Shown: piece after piece, positions 37,575 through 46,230 of the stretch
Position numbering within the stretch: position 1 is the first letter of the stretch
Layout: each line of letters starts with the position of its first letter
Assembly (NCBI RefSeq): GCF_014192375.1
Contig: NZ_JACHXV010000005.1
Span: 62,001-126,000 of the forward strand
Reading direction: 5' to 3'
Length of the DNA stretch: 64,000 nucleotides
From: Endobacter medicaginis
GTDB taxonomy: Bacteria; Pseudomonadota; Alphaproteobacteria; Acetobacterales; Acetobacteraceae
The notes under the pieces: generated by a model
What the model was told of the DNA's origin: nothing
What the model saw: only the letters and a program-made list of their open reading frames with translations
Database searches by the model: none
Translations under genes and position numbers: made by a program

Positions 37575-38846
37575 ATGACGCAGATGACGACGCTGGCCGT
37601 ACCTGATCCCGAGGCCGCTCCTCCGTATGACGTGTGCATCGTCGGCGCCGGCCCGGTGGGTGCGGCGCTGGCCTGCCGCCTCGCCGAGGGCGGCCTGCGG
37701 GTGGCGATCGCCGACCGCGCCGCCCTGCCGCCGATGGAACATCCCGCTTTCGACGGGCGCGCCTATGCCATCGCCGCCTCCTCGCGCGGCCTGCTCGAAG
37801 CGGGCGGCGTGTGGCAGCGGCTGTGCCAGCCGAGTTGCCCGATCGAGGAAATCCGCGTCTCCGACGGCCGGCCCGGCCTGCCCGCCTCACCGTTGTTCCT
37901 GCATTTCGACAGCGCCGAGCTCGACGCCGGCCCGTTCGGCTGGATGTGCGAGGCGCGTGCGCTGCGCATCGCGCTCAACGCCACGCTGGCCGAGCATCCG
38001 CGCATCGACGTGTTCGCCCCCGCCCGCGTCACGGTGCGCTTCGCCGACGCGCAGGCCGCGATCGCGCTCGAGACCGAACACGGCCCCCGGCACATCGCGG
38101 CGCGGCTGGTGATCGCCGCCGAGGGGCGCGAAAGCCCGCTGCGCGCCCAGGCCGGCATCCCCGTGACCCGCCTGCGCTATGGCCAGTCCGGCATCGTCTG
38201 CGCCGTCGCGCACGGCCTCGATCACCACAACCGCGCGCTGGAACATTTCCTGCCTGGCGGCCCGTTCGCGCAACTGCCGATGTCGCCCGATGCCGAGGTC
38301 GCGGCCGAGACCGGGCTGGGGTTCCTCTCGGCGATCGTCTGGACCGAGCGCACGGCGCTGGCCGAACGGCTGGTCGCACTGCCGCCCGAGACCTTCGCCC
38401 GCGAGATCGCGCGCCGTCTGGGCCCGCATCTCGGCGAGCTGCGTCCGGTCGGGCGGCGCTGGATCTACCCGCTCTCGGCGATGCACGCGCATCGCTACAC
38501 CGCACCGCGTCTCGCGCTGGTGGGCGATGCCGCGCACGGCATGCATCCGATCGCCGGGCAGGGGCTCAATCTCGGCCTGCGCGACGCCATCGCCCTGTCA
38601 TCGCTGCTGATCGACGCACATGCAGAGGGGCGCGATTGCGGCGACCCGGCGCTGCTGGCGCAGTACCAGCGCGCGCAGCGTCCGCCCAACATGGCGATGC
38701 TAGCCGCGACCGACGCGCTCGATCGGCTGTTCTCCACCGACAACCCCGTGCTCACCCTCGCGCGCCGCGTCGGCATCGCCGGCGTCCACCGCATGCCGCG
38801 CCTCAAGCGGGTGTTCATGGCCCGCGCCAGCGGTTTCGCCCGCTGA
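37575..38846 (+). CDS. FAD-dependent hydroxylase of the UbiH/UbiF/UbiL family
   Basis: 423 residues from ATG 37575. FAD-binding motif VCIVGAGPVGAALACRLAEGG, the DG-type middle motif, and LVGDAAHGMHPIAGQGLNLGLRDAIAL near residue 315 are diagnostic for ubiquinone-biosynthesis hydroxylases. Which ring position it hydroxylates cannot be told; alphaproteobacteria often have UbiL or broad-specificity members. Divergent from glnK with a gap of about 260 bases. A start at 37548 would add nine residues. Confidence 0.85.
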   Translation: MTQMTTLAVPDPEAAPPYDVCIVGAGPVGAALACRLAEGGLRVAIADRAALPPMEHPAFDGRAYAIAASSRGLLEAGGVWQRLCQPSCPIEEIRVSDGRPGLPASPLFLHFDSAELDAGPFGWMCEARALRIALNATLAEHPRIDVFAPARVTVRFADAQAAIALETEHGPRHIAARLVIAAEGRESPLRAQAGIPVTRLRYGQSGIVCAVAHGLDHHNRALEHFLPGGPFAQLPMSPDAEVAAETGLGFLSAIVWTERTALAERLVALPPETFAREIARRLGPHLGELRPVGRRWIYPLSAMHAHRYTAPRLALVGDAAHGMHPIAGQGLNLGLRDAIALSSLLIDAHAEGRDCGDPALLAQYQRAQRPPNMAMLAATDALDRLFSTDNPVLTLARRVGIAGVHRMPRLKRVFMARASGFAR

Positions 38847-38878
38847 TCGCCCCGCAATCCGAGACGAGGTCCGCAACC

Positions 38879-39739
38879 GTGCCCTCCAGATCCAGCCAGC
38901 AGCGCGCCCGGCAGGCCGAGACCGCCGAGACCGCCGCGTCCCTGCCCTCCGTTGCCGGCGCATTGTGGCCCTCCCTGCGCGACGAGGCCGCACAGGCGGC
39001 GGGCGAGCGGCTGCTCGCACCGCTGATGCACCAGGCGATCCTTGATCGCGACGGGTTCGATGACAGCCTCGCCCAGCTTCTCGGCCGCAAGCTCGGCGAT
39101 GCGATGATCGCCCCGGCCGCGATCGCAGCACTTGCCGCCGAGACCTACCGCACCGAGCCCGACATCCTCGAAGCGGGCGCGGCCGACCTGCGCGCGGTGC
39201 GCGAGCGCGACCCGGCCGCGCCCGATCTCGCCACTGCGCTGCTGTATTTCAAGGGTTTCCAGGCCCTGCAGGCCCATCGCGTCGCGCACCGACTATGGGT
39301 ACAGCACCGGCGCTCGCTCGCGCTGCATCTGCAGAGCCGGGTGTCGGAGATCTTCGGCCTCGACATTCATCCGGCGGCGCGCATCGGCCGGCGGGTGCTG
39401 ATCGACCACGGCACCGGCATCGTGATCGGCGAGACGGCGGTGGTCGACGACGACGTCTCCCTGCTCCAGGGCGTGACCCTGGGGGGCACGGGCAAGCTGA
39501 CCGGCGATCGTCATCCCAAGATCCGGCGTGGCGTGCTGATCGGCGCGGGCGCGACGGTGCTGGGCAATATCGAGATCGGCGAGGGGGCGAAGATCGGCGC
39601 CGGCTCGATCGTGCTGGAGGATGTGCATCCCTACACCACCGTGGTCGGCAATCCGGCCCGCGTGGTCGGAACACGACATGTCGGCATGCCGGCGCTGACG
39701 ATGGACCAGAGCCTGCCGCCGATCGACTACATGATCTGA
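38879..39739 (+). CDS. cysE: Serine O-acetyltransferase CysE
   Basis: 286 residues from a GTG start at 38879, preceded by ACGAGGT; no in-frame ATG lies before the conserved helical domain. The N-terminal helical SATase domain (LWPSLRDEAAQAA to RVAHRLW) is followed by a left-handed beta-helix of hexapeptide repeats (GLDIHPAARIGRRVLIDHGTGIVIGE) with catalytic residues in DIHP and DHGTG. It makes O-acetylserine for cysteine synthesis, complementing the sulfate and sulfonate uptake genes. Its last 13 bases overlap the 3' end of the convergent AraC gene. Confidence 0.93.
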   Translation: MPSRSSQQRARQAETAETAASLPSVAGALWPSLRDEAAQAAGERLLAPLMHQAILDRDGFDDSLAQLLGRKLGDAMIAPAAIAALAAETYRTEPDILEAGAADLRAVRERDPAAPDLATALLYFKGFQALQAHRVAHRLWVQHRRSLALHLQSRVSEIFGLDIHPAARIGRRVLIDHGTGIVIGETAVVDDDVSLLQGVTLGGTGKLTGDRHPKIRRGVLIGAGATVLGNIEIGEGAKIGAGSIVLEDVHPYTTVVGNPARVVGTRHVGMPALTMDQSLPPIDYMI

Positions 39740-40638
39740 GCCTTCCGCAGCGCTGCCGCGGCATCGGTGCGCACGGCCGATGGCGGTATGCCGAAGTGCT
39801 TCTTGAACGCCTGCGTGAAACCCACGGGCGATTCGTATCCGAGTGCTGCGGCAATCGATTTGACCGGTGCGGAGGAGTGCTGAAGCTGGCGCATGGCCAT
39901 GCGCAGGCGCAGCGCACTCAGATAAGCCATCGGCGGTGTCGCCAGGGTCTGCGTGAATCGCGTCGCGAAGGCCGAGCGTGACAGGCGCGCGATGTCGGCG
40001 AGTTCGCCGACGGTCCAGGCGTGCAGCGGATCGGCGTGGATGGCCGCAAGCACCTCGGAAAGCTGCCGGTCGCGCAGCGCGGCGAGCCAGTTGCCGACAT
40101 CGGCGGGTATGCGTTCGATCTCCGCACGGAGACACTCGATCATCAGGATGTCGAGCACGCGGTTGATCACGGCTTGTGCCGCCGGCTGCCGGACCGAGCG
40201 TTCCTGTTCCAGAAATGCCAGGCCGGTCACGAGCCACGGCGGTGCGTCCGGGCCGGAACCGCAAAACCTCATGATCGGGGGAAGGGACGCGATCAGTGGT
40301 GCTGCGAACTCCGTGTCATAACGGAACGCTCCGCAGGTGACGCGGGCGGGATCCGCGATACCGGTCTGCCTCGCGCGTTCCGTGCCGGTCGACAGGCGAT
40401 GCCTGCCGCCGGTGGTGACGACCATGAGGTCACCGGGCCCGATATCCTGTGCGGCGTGGTTCGCGGGCTCGATGCGAATGGTGAGATGTTGCCCGATATA
40501 GATCGTGACACGGTCGAGCGTGTCGAAGACATGGTCGGTGCCAGGAGCCAGTTCCACATCGTTCAGCGATGCGCCGGACAGTCTGATCTCGTCCAGGATC
40601 AGGCCCAGCGTGTCATGCGGTGCGTCGGGTTTTGTCAT
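39727..40638 (-). CDS. AraC-family regulator with cupin_6 domain
   Basis: 303 residues. The N-terminal cupin-like sensor domain (about residues 10-190) is followed by two helix-turn-helix motifs at the C terminus (WTVGELADIARLSRSAFATR and PVKSIAAALGYESPVGFTQA, then FKKHFGIPPSAVR). Proteins of this cupin_6 subgroup often control a neighbouring catabolic gene. It is divergent from alkB with a 79-base spacer and probably activates alkB in response to an alkane or its oxidation product (inference). Confidence 0.88.
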   Translation of the reverse strand: MTKPDAPHDTLGLILDEIRLSGASLNDVELAPGTDHVFDTLDRVTIYIGQHLTIRIEPANHAAQDIGPGDLMVVTTGGRHRLSTGTERARQTGIADPARVTCGAFRYDTEFAAPLIASLPPIMRFCGSGPDAPPWLVTGLAFLEQERSVRQPAAQAVINRVLDILMIECLRAEIERIPADVGNWLAALRDRQLSEVLAAIHADPLHAWTVGELADIARLSRSAFATRFTQTLATPPMAYLSALRLRMAMRQLQHSSAPVKSIAAALGYESPVGFTQAFKKHFGIPPSAVRTDAAAALRKAQIM

Positions 40639-40717
40639 AGCAGTTCAGGCCTCCCGTTTGTTTCAGGCTGTCACCTGCCCGCTTATCCTGGGCCTACAGA
40701 CAGGGAGGAAGAAAGAC

Positions 40718-41917
40718 ATGAGCGCGATCATCGCGTCACCCGCACCGGATCCGTCCCGTCGATGGGTCGACCGGAAATATTTCCTGTGGCTGCTGAGTGC
40801 AGCCGTGCCGGTCATTGTCTGCCTGTCCCTGGCCACGTTCACGTGGCTCTCGCGACGTTGGGGAATTCACGGCTGGACCGAGCTTGCGCTGTGGCTGCTG
40901 CCTTTTCTGATCTATGTCGTCGTGCCCATGGGCGACATGGTCTTCGGCGACGATCGCTCAAATCCGCCGGAAGAGGCCATGGCGGCCCTGGAGGCGAGTT
41001 TCTATTACCGGGCCTTGCTGTTTGCCTACACGCCCGTGCAGTATGTGGTCACGATCTGGTGTGCCTGGATCGTCACCAGCCAGGCCCTCGACGTGTTTGG
41101 CTATGCCGGCGCGGTGCTGGCCGCAGGCGGCGTCAACGGACTTGGGATCAACACCGCGCACGAACTCGGTCACAAGGCCGAGGCGATCGACCGCTGGGTT
41201 TCGCGACTGACGCTCGCGCCCTCCGCCTACGGCCACTTCTACGTCGAACACAATCGCGGTCATCATCTGCATGTCGCGACTCCCGAAGATCCTGCGAGTG
41301 CACGCATGGGCGAAAGCCTGTGGGAATTCCTGCCGCGTACCGTATGGGGCAGCCTGGTATCGGCATGGCGCCTGGAGCGACGGCGGCTGAACAATCACGG
41401 GTGCCGGGCGTGGAGCGTTCGCAACCAGATCCTGCAGAGCTGGTCGATGACGATCCTGTTGTTCGGTTCCGTCACGACCGCCTTCGGCTGGCCCGCGCTG
41501 CTGTTCCTCATCGTGCAGGCGCTCTATGCCATCTCGCTCCTGGAAACCGTGAACTATCTTGAGCACTACGGACTTGCGAGACGCAGACTGCCGAACGGGC
41601 GCTATGAGCCCTGCCGACCTGTTCACTCCTGGAACAGCAGTCACGTTGTTTCCAATCTCCTTCTCTATCACCTGCAGAGACATTCCGATCATCACGCCCA
41701 TCCGCGGCGGCGTTACCAGACGCTGCGGCATTTCGATGAGAGTCCGCAATTGCCGGCTGGATACGCAACGATGATCGTCCTGGCCTATGTTCCGCCGCTC
41801 TGGCGCCGGGTCATGGACCGGCGCGTCGCCGCGCATTACGGCGGCGATCTCGACCGTGCCGCCATCAAGCCAGGCCGCCGGAGCGTCGTGGAGGCAGGGC
41901 TGGACCGGGGGGCGTGA
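40718..41917 (+). CDS. alkB: Alkane 1-monooxygenase (AlkB)
   Basis: 399 residues from ATG 40718 with ribosome-binding site AGGGAGG. Integral membrane diiron hydroxylase with about six helices. The histidine boxes are HELGH (148-152), HNRGHH (178-183) and QRHSDHH; NYLEHYGL is also conserved. It converts n-alkanes to 1-alkanols with electrons from rubredoxin. No rubredoxin, rubredoxin reductase or alcohol dehydrogenase is adjacent, so partners must be elsewhere. The divergent AraC-type gene is the likely regulator. The 3' end is followed by the small 52-residue membrane protein on the other strand. Confidence 0.93.
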   Translation: MSAIIASPAPDPSRRWVDRKYFLWLLSAAVPVIVCLSLATFTWLSRRWGIHGWTELALWLLPFLIYVVVPMGDMVFGDDRSNPPEEAMAALEASFYYRALLFAYTPVQYVVTIWCAWIVTSQALDVFGYAGAVLAAGGVNGLGINTAHELGHKAEAIDRWVSRLTLAPSAYGHFYVEHNRGHHLHVATPEDPASARMGESLWEFLPRTVWGSLVSAWRLERRRLNNHGCRAWSVRNQILQSWSMTILLFGSVTTAFGWPALLFLIVQALYAISLLETVNYLEHYGLARRRLPNGRYEPCRPVHSWNSSHVVSNLLLYHLQRHSDHHAHPRRRYQTLRHFDESPQLPAGYATMIVLAYVPPLWRRVMDRRVAAHYGGDLDRAAIKPGRRSVVEAGLDRGA

Positions 41918-41986
41918 CCGATATCTCGCGATAGCGGGTGCCCGTCGCGGACCGGCAGCCCCGGCCGCGACCCCAGGGCTGTCGGT

Positions 41987-42145
41987 TCAGCGGCCGCGGA
42001 ACAGGAAGACCAGCAGGACGAGGCTTGGTATGCCGAGGCCGATCACGCCGAGACCGTCGCCGATCGGACCCTCGATCAGCAAGGCGCCGACGAGGCCGGC
42101 GACACTGACGCTCGCCATCGCTGCCGGCCCGATCCAGACGCTCAT
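41987..42145 (-). CDS. Small two-helix membrane protein of the PepSY locus
   Basis: 52 residues from ATG 42145, overlapping the PepSY gene stop (ATGA). Two hydrophobic stretches (AAMASVSVAGLVGALLIEG and GVIGLGIPSLVLLVFLF) predict two membrane helices, ending RGR. Small membrane proteins in this position are common in iron-linked PepSY operons, but I cannot name the family. Co-translation with PepSY is likely. Confidence 0.7.
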   Translation of the reverse strand: MSVWIGPAAMASVSVAGLVGALLIEGPIGDGLGVIGLGIPSLVLLVFLFRGR

Positions 42146-43299
42146 GCTTCGCCCTCCACCAGTCGCCGTGCCTCGCTGTCTCGTGGCCCGGCGGCGCGGC
42201 GGCTGCGTGGATGTGACATCAGCAGATACAGCCCGCTGCACAGAACGGCGATCGTGAACACATCCAGTGCCGCCCAGAGAATCTTCAGGATCGGGCCGCC
42301 GTAATTGCCGAAATGCAGCGGCCGCGACAGTTCCAGTGCCCGCAGGTACCAGGGCATCCTGGCGACGAAGGCGACATGCCCGTCGCGCGCATCCACCAGC
42401 ACCGGCGTCAGCATCTGCGCGCGCAGTTTCGATCGTCCCTTCACCCAGACGACGTAGTGGTCCGGACTGCCATAGAGATGGGTGGGAAAGGTGACGAAAC
42501 TGACCTCGCTGTCGTGCACGGTGGAGGTCGCGGCGGTGATGGCCGAGGACAGCGGCGCGGTCGGGATGATCGCCGCATCATGCGCGTAAGGCGCCAGCAC
42601 CGGGGCGACGTCACGGAGTTGCCAGATGCCGAACAGCGGTGTGGCGAGGCCGTTCATCACCCCGGTCGCACCGACGACGCCGGCCCAGGCGAGGGTGACG
42701 ATGCCGATGACGTTGTGCAGGTCGAGCCAGCGCAGCCGGCGTGAGCCGGTGCGGCGGATCTCGCCGAATCCCAGACGGCGCGCGAAGGGCGCATACAGTA
42801 CCACCCCCGAAACCAGGGCGGCGAGAAAGATCAGTCCGATCAGGGCGAGGAAGATCTCGCCGGGCAACCCGGTCAGCAGGCTCGCATGTAGTTGCAGCAG
42901 CACGCCCATCACCGCGTCGGCGGGTGCGGCGCCGTCGCGCAGCAGCGTGCCGTCCGCGGCGAAACTGGTCTGGTGCAGGCGGTCATAGGGGTCGTCGGCG
43001 CCCGGTGCGGTGCTGATCTGCACGCTGGCGGTGTCGGGATGCGGGATCACGATGCGCACACGCTCGCCGCCATGCAGGCGTCGCGCCTCGGTGACCATCG
43101 CGTCCAGCGGCATCGCGCTGGCCGCCACGGCCGGCCGCGTCGAGGGGGCGAGGGCGCGGTCGATCTCCTCGTCGAAGATCAGCGGCAGGCCGGTCAGGCA
43201 CAGGATCAGCAGGAACAGCGTGCAGACGATGCTGCTCCAGCGATGCACCCATCGCCAACGCCTCAGCGCGGGACCGGACAAATGGAATGTCTCCTGCAA
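42142..43299 (-). CDS. PepSY-domain membrane protein (ferric-siderophore reductase-like)
   Basis: 385 residues with four to five membrane helices. It starts ALRRWRWVHRWSSIVCTLFLLILCLTGLP, the usual first PepSY_TM helix, with periplasmic PepSY domains between helices. HFGNYGGPILKILWAALDV is the typical final pair. Members of this family next to TonB receptors are linked to iron uptake, probably reducing ferric siderophores. It is divergent from the TonB receptor with a Fur box between them. Confidence 0.85.
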   Translation of the reverse strand: MQETFHLSGPALRRWRWVHRWSSIVCTLFLLILCLTGLPLIFDEEIDRALAPSTRPAVAASAMPLDAMVTEARRLHGGERVRIVIPHPDTASVQISTAPGADDPYDRLHQTSFAADGTLLRDGAAPADAVMGVLLQLHASLLTGLPGEIFLALIGLIFLAALVSGVVLYAPFARRLGFGEIRRTGSRRLRWLDLHNVIGIVTLAWAGVVGATGVMNGLATPLFGIWQLRDVAPVLAPYAHDAAIIPTAPLSSAITAATSTVHDSEVSFVTFPTHLYGSPDHYVVWVKGRSKLRAQMLTPVLVDARDGHVAFVARMPWYLRALELSRPLHFGNYGGPILKILWAALDVFTIAVLCSGLYLLMSHPRSRRAAGPRDSEARRLVEGEA

Positions 43300-43319
43300 A
43301 AAATTTCGTTACACGTTAT

Positions 43320-43334
43320 TGCGAACGACTCGCA
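43320..43334. promoter_or_regulatory. Probable Fur box between PepSY and TonB-receptor genes
   Basis: TGCGA (43320-43324) and TCGCA (43330-43334) form an inverted repeat with a 5-base spacer, close to the alphaproteobacterial Fur-type site TGCAAATnATTTGCA. It lies 21 bases from the PepSY start and 62 from the receptor start, in an AT-richer spacer. Iron-dependent repression of both genes is expected from this position. Confidence 0.6.
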
Positions 43335-43395
43335 GTGTCAATTAGAACCCGGTCGTATGCGGCGCCCGCCGCGGCAGCCAACGATGCTGGAGCCC

Positions 43396-45561
43396 ATGTC
43401 CCACCTGTTCCGACGATCCCTGCTGCTGAGTGCGGCGATCCTGACCACCACCTGCGCGGGCGGGCTGTCGGCGAGGGCGGCCGACCCGTCGAAACCGCCG
43501 CACGCTGCGCGACGCGCGGCGGACGAGGTCTCGGCCGAGCGCATCGACGTGGTCGGCCATCGCAGCGTCGTCGCCACTCGTGCCACCACCGCGACCAAGA
43601 CCGACACGCCGATCATCGAGACCACGCAGAGTGTGGCCGTCGTCACCCGCGCGGCGATGGACGAGCGTCAGGTGCAGACCGTCAACCAGGCGCTGCGCTA
43701 CACGCCCGGCGTCGCTCCCGACAGCTACGGCAACGATTCGCGCTTCGACTGGCTGCGCATCCGCGGCTTCGACGCCACCACCTATGGTCTGTATCTCGAC
43801 GGCATGCGCTTCACGCCAGGCAGCACCGGGCCGGTGGCCGAGCCGTACGGGCTGGAGCGGATCGAGGTGCTGCTGGACCCGTCCTCGATGCTGTATGGGC
43901 AGGCCGCACCCGGCGGCCTGGTCAATCTGGTCAGCAAGAAGCCGCAGTCGACACCATCGACCGAAATCCAGTTCATGGCCGGGTCGTATGACCGCTATCA
44001 GGGCCAGTTCGACACCACCGGGCCGATCCCGGGCACCGATGGCCGCGTCGATGGCCGTCTGGTCGGGCTGGTGCGCGATTCCGACACCCAGGTGAACATG
44101 GTCAAGGACAACCGCATCTATGTGGCACCCTCCTTCACCTGGCATATCGGCCCGCGTACCGACCTGACCTTCCTGTCGTGGTACCAGAAGGACCACACCT
44201 CGGGTGAGCAGTTCTTCCCCTCGCTCGGCACGGTGTTCGCCAATCCGAACGGCCGCCTGCCGACCGATCTGTTCCTCGGCTCGCCGGACCAGGACAAATG
44301 GGACCGCCAGCAATACGAGGTCGGCTTCCTGCTCGACCATCAGCTCACCGATGACTGGAGCCTGCATCAGAGCTTCCGCTACGCGCATCTCGATCTGAAC
44401 TGGGCGCAGGTCTACGGGCTCGGCATCGCCGCCGACGACATCCATCTCTACCGGCTCGCCTTTCACGAGGTGGCGGGGGCGGATCTGTTCACCTCCGACA
44501 GCCGGCTGACCGGGCATTTCCGCACCGGCCCGGCGGCGCATACGCTGCTCGCCGGCTTCGACTACAGCCATTCGCTCATCGGCTACGATTACGGCTACGC
44601 GTCCGCCACGCCGCTGAACCTGTATCACCCGGTGTACACGGTCCAGCAGGCGGTGCCGTTCGCGCTGCACAACGACACCGACCAGTATCAGGACGGGCTC
44701 TATCTGCAGGACCAGATCAAGCTCGCCCGGCATGTGCTGATCAATCTGGGCGGGCGCTACGACTGGGCCGGCACGCAATCCGTCACCCGCTATACCGCCG
44801 GCGGGGTGGCGAATGCCGGGCAGTTCGACCGTGTGTTCACCTATCGCGGCGGCCTGGGCTACCTGTTCGATTTCGGACTGATGACCTATGCGAGCTACGC
44901 GCGCTCGTTCCAGCCGAGTTCGGGCACCAATCTCGCCGGCTCCCCGCTCAAGCCGACCTATGGCAAGCAGGTGGAGGTCGGCGCCAAATACCAGCCGAAG
45001 GGCATGGCGAGCTTCCTCACCGCCTCGCTGTTCGACCTGCGGCAGACCAACGTCGCCGGTCCGGATCCGTCCAACCCGCTCAACACCATCCAGACCGGCG
45101 AGATCCGCGTCCGCGGTGCCGAGCTGGGCGCGACCGCGCATCTGTTCGACGGGCTCGACCTGATCGGCGCCTACACCTATCTCGACCCGACGATCACGAA
45201 GTCCACCACCGGCACGCAGGGCAAGCGCCCGCAGCTCATCTCGCGCAACACGCTGTCGCTGTGGGCCGATTACCAGATCCAGCCGCGTCTGCTGCCCACG
45301 CTTGCCGGGCTCGGGGTGGGTCTAGGCCTGCGCTACATCGGCAATACCGAGGCCGATGACGCCGACAGCTTCACCGTGCCGTCGGCAACGTTGTGGGACG
45401 GTGCGATCCACTACGATCTCGGCCACCGGCAGCGCTGGCGGTTGGCGGTCAACATCAACAACCTGTTCGACCGCGTCTATGTCGCGAGCTGCTCTGGCTA
45501 TACGAGCTGCTACTGGGGTCAGCGCAGGCAGGTGCTGGGCAGCGTGCGGGTGAGGTTCTGA
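43396..45561 (+). CDS. TonB-dependent siderophore receptor
   Basis: 721 residues from ATG 43396 (an ATG at 43384 is also possible). A signal peptide (LLLSAAILTTTCAGGLSARA) precedes the plug domain (IIETTQSVAVVTRAAMDERQ and VNQALRYTPGVAPDSYGND) and a 22-strand barrel that ends in phenylalanine (GSVRVRF). The FDWLRIRGFDATTYGLYLDGM block and overall length match the ferrichrome/ferrioxamine subgroup. It imports an Fe-siderophore using TonB-ExbBD energy; the siderophore is unknown. No biosynthesis genes are nearby, suggesting use of foreign siderophores. Confidence 0.92.
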   Translation: MSHLFRRSLLLSAAILTTTCAGGLSARAADPSKPPHAARRAADEVSAERIDVVGHRSVVATRATTATKTDTPIIETTQSVAVVTRAAMDERQVQTVNQALRYTPGVAPDSYGNDSRFDWLRIRGFDATTYGLYLDGMRFTPGSTGPVAEPYGLERIEVLLDPSSMLYGQAAPGGLVNLVSKKPQSTPSTEIQFMAGSYDRYQGQFDTTGPIPGTDGRVDGRLVGLVRDSDTQVNMVKDNRIYVAPSFTWHIGPRTDLTFLSWYQKDHTSGEQFFPSLGTVFANPNGRLPTDLFLGSPDQDKWDRQQYEVGFLLDHQLTDDWSLHQSFRYAHLDLNWAQVYGLGIAADDIHLYRLAFHEVAGADLFTSDSRLTGHFRTGPAAHTLLAGFDYSHSLIGYDYGYASATPLNLYHPVYTVQQAVPFALHNDTDQYQDGLYLQDQIKLARHVLINLGGRYDWAGTQSVTRYTAGGVANAGQFDRVFTYRGGLGYLFDFGLMTYASYARSFQPSSGTNLAGSPLKPTYGKQVEVGAKYQPKGMASFLTASLFDLRQTNVAGPDPSNPLNTIQTGEIRVRGAELGATAHLFDGLDLIGAYTYLDPTITKSTTGTQGKRPQLISRNTLSLWADYQIQPRLLPTLAGLGVGLGLRYIGNTEADDADSFTVPSATLWDGAIHYDLGHRQRWRLAVNINNLFDRVYVASCSGYTSCYWGQRRQVLGSVRVRF

Positions 45562-45568
45562 TCGCCCG

Positions 45569-46123
45569 TCACACCACGATGTTGCGCACGAAGCGCAGCG
45601 TGGCACTGCCTTCGTTACGATAGGCATAGCCGAGATGGCTGGCATAGACGGCCGTCTCGCCTGCCGGCACCAGCCGGCGCTCGCCGCCCACATCGAGGGT
45701 CAGCACGCCCTCGATGACATGCACGATCTCGCGCCAGCCCGGCGGGTCGGGCTCGGGCGCGTAGACCACGCCCGGGGCCAGCGTCCAGGCCCACAGCTCG
45801 CTCTCCCGATGCGCCTGCAGGCTGCCGAGCAGCACCGCATGCGAGCGGCCCGTGGCATCCACCCAGGCGATCTCGGGCGCGCGCGCCTCCGGCGGTTCGG
45901 CGGTGTCCATCACCAGGTCGGCGAAGCGCGCACCGAGCGCCAGGGCGAGACGGTCGAGGGTGGCGAGGCTGACATTGCTGTCGCCGCTCTCGATCGCCAC
46001 CAGCATCCGCCGGCTGATGCCGGCCTTCGCCGACAGCGCGTCCTGACTCAACCCCTGCGTCTGTCGCATCCGGCGCAGATTGGTCGCGACATGGCGCAGC
46101 ACTGCCGGCGGGTCATGCGACAT
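45569..46123 (-). CDS. XRE-family regulator with cupin domain
   Basis: 184 residues. N-terminal helix-turn-helix (LRRMRQTQGLSQDALSAKAG then SRRMLVAIESGDSNVSLATL) and a C-terminal cupin_2 domain (GWREIVHVIEGVLTLDVGGE). This two-domain type commonly regulates a divergent amino-acid or metabolite exporter. The divergent gene here is an EamA exporter 107 bases away, so local control is very likely. It is convergent with the TonB receptor. Confidence 0.88.
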   Translation of the reverse strand: MSHDPPAVLRHVATNLRRMRQTQGLSQDALSAKAGISRRMLVAIESGDSNVSLATLDRLALALGARFADLVMDTAEPPEARAPEIAWVDATGRSHAVLLGSLQAHRESELWAWTLAPGVVYAPEPDPPGWREIVHVIEGVLTLDVGGERRLVPAGETAVYASHLGYAYRNEGSATLRFVRNIVV

Positions 46124-46230
46124 CTGCGTTAAAATCCTGACTCCCGAGTTGAATTCCGCTGTTGCGCACTATACTTCACCTCCTCCGTCTTCAAACCCGT
46201 CAAGCGGCTCTTTTCCTAGGGAGGACAAGC

